A DNA stretch of 56,486 nt. Origin: Candidatus Microgenomates bacterium (GTDB taxonomy: Bacteria; Patescibacteriota; Microgenomatia; Daviesbacterales; UBA10151). The notes beneath the pieces were generated by a model. It had not been told where the DNA came from, did not search any database, and worked only from the letters and a program-made list of their open reading frames with translations. Shown one piece after another: positions 56,253-56,486 of this stretch. Numbering within the stretch: position 1 is the stretch's first letter; every line of letters starts with the position of its first letter. Position numbers and translations under genes: made by a program. The stretch covers positions 1-56,486 of the forward strand of contig JACOYE010000012.1 in the NCBI GenBank assembly GCA_016182045.1, read 5' to 3'.

Positions 56253-56486
56253 ATGAAAAAATTCCTGCCCATTAAATCTTCCGGTTTCACCCTTATTGAG
56301 CTTCTGGTTGTAGTTGCCATTCTGGCAGTATTGGCTGTTATGGGTTTTGCAGCCTTTGGTGGATTAACCGGCAGAGGTAATGATGATAGAAGATCAGTTG
56401 ACATGAAGGCTTTTGCTGATGCCATGGAGGTAAAAAGAGCTAATAATGCAGTTTATGTTGCTATTTCAGCCACGGATTTTGCCACC
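56253..56486 (+). CDS. Type IV prepilin/pseudopilin, partial (runs off window end)
   Basis: MKKFLPIKSSGFTLIELLVVVAILAVLAVMGFAAFGGLTGRG... Confidence 0.88.
   Translation, partial: MKKFLPIKSSGFTLIELLVVVAILAVLAVMGFAAFGGLTGRGNDDRRSVDMKAFADAMEVKRANNAVYVAISATDFAT

Noticed and set aside
50585-56486. Type IV pilus cluster as a novel system
   Set aside because: Gene content and order (pilB, pilT, pilC, pilin, pilD, pilin) are ordinary; only the remodelled pilin 5' end merited a finding.

Overview
The window looks like a contiguous chromosomal piece of a Patescibacteria/CPR-type bacterium, probably Microgenomates-like; this is inferred from gene content and repeat style, not from any search. Genes are dense and use the standard code. 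I support about 60 CDSs, one tRNA-Leu(CAA), one relBE-type toxin-antitoxin pair, one decayed locus and many short repeats. Recognisable content includes: a partial S8 protease split by an apparent -1 frameshift; a HisRS-like protein ending after the catalytic core; dnaB, efp, galU, lgt, ruvC, yebC, xerC/D-like, gyrA, gyrB, def and holB; a peptidoglycan cluster (ddl, alr, MurL-like, MurD-like, murC); a GAF histidine kinase with a response regulator; a cell-surface locus with a dockerin-like giant protein followed by two membrane-anchored cohesin-like proteins; an amidase/holin-like pair; and a type IV pilus cluster (pilB, pilT, pilC, pilin, pilD, pilin). Two signals stand out. First, roughly 25 short palindromic or repeat elements from several sequence families are embedded in frame inside conserved genes (hisS, efp, rluA, yebC, gyrA, gyrB, def, alr, murL, murC, holB, pilD and others) and also occur between genes. 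Second, a compact cohesin/dockerin surface locus lacks recognisable catalytic domains. No CRISPR array, rRNA or intact transposase was seen.
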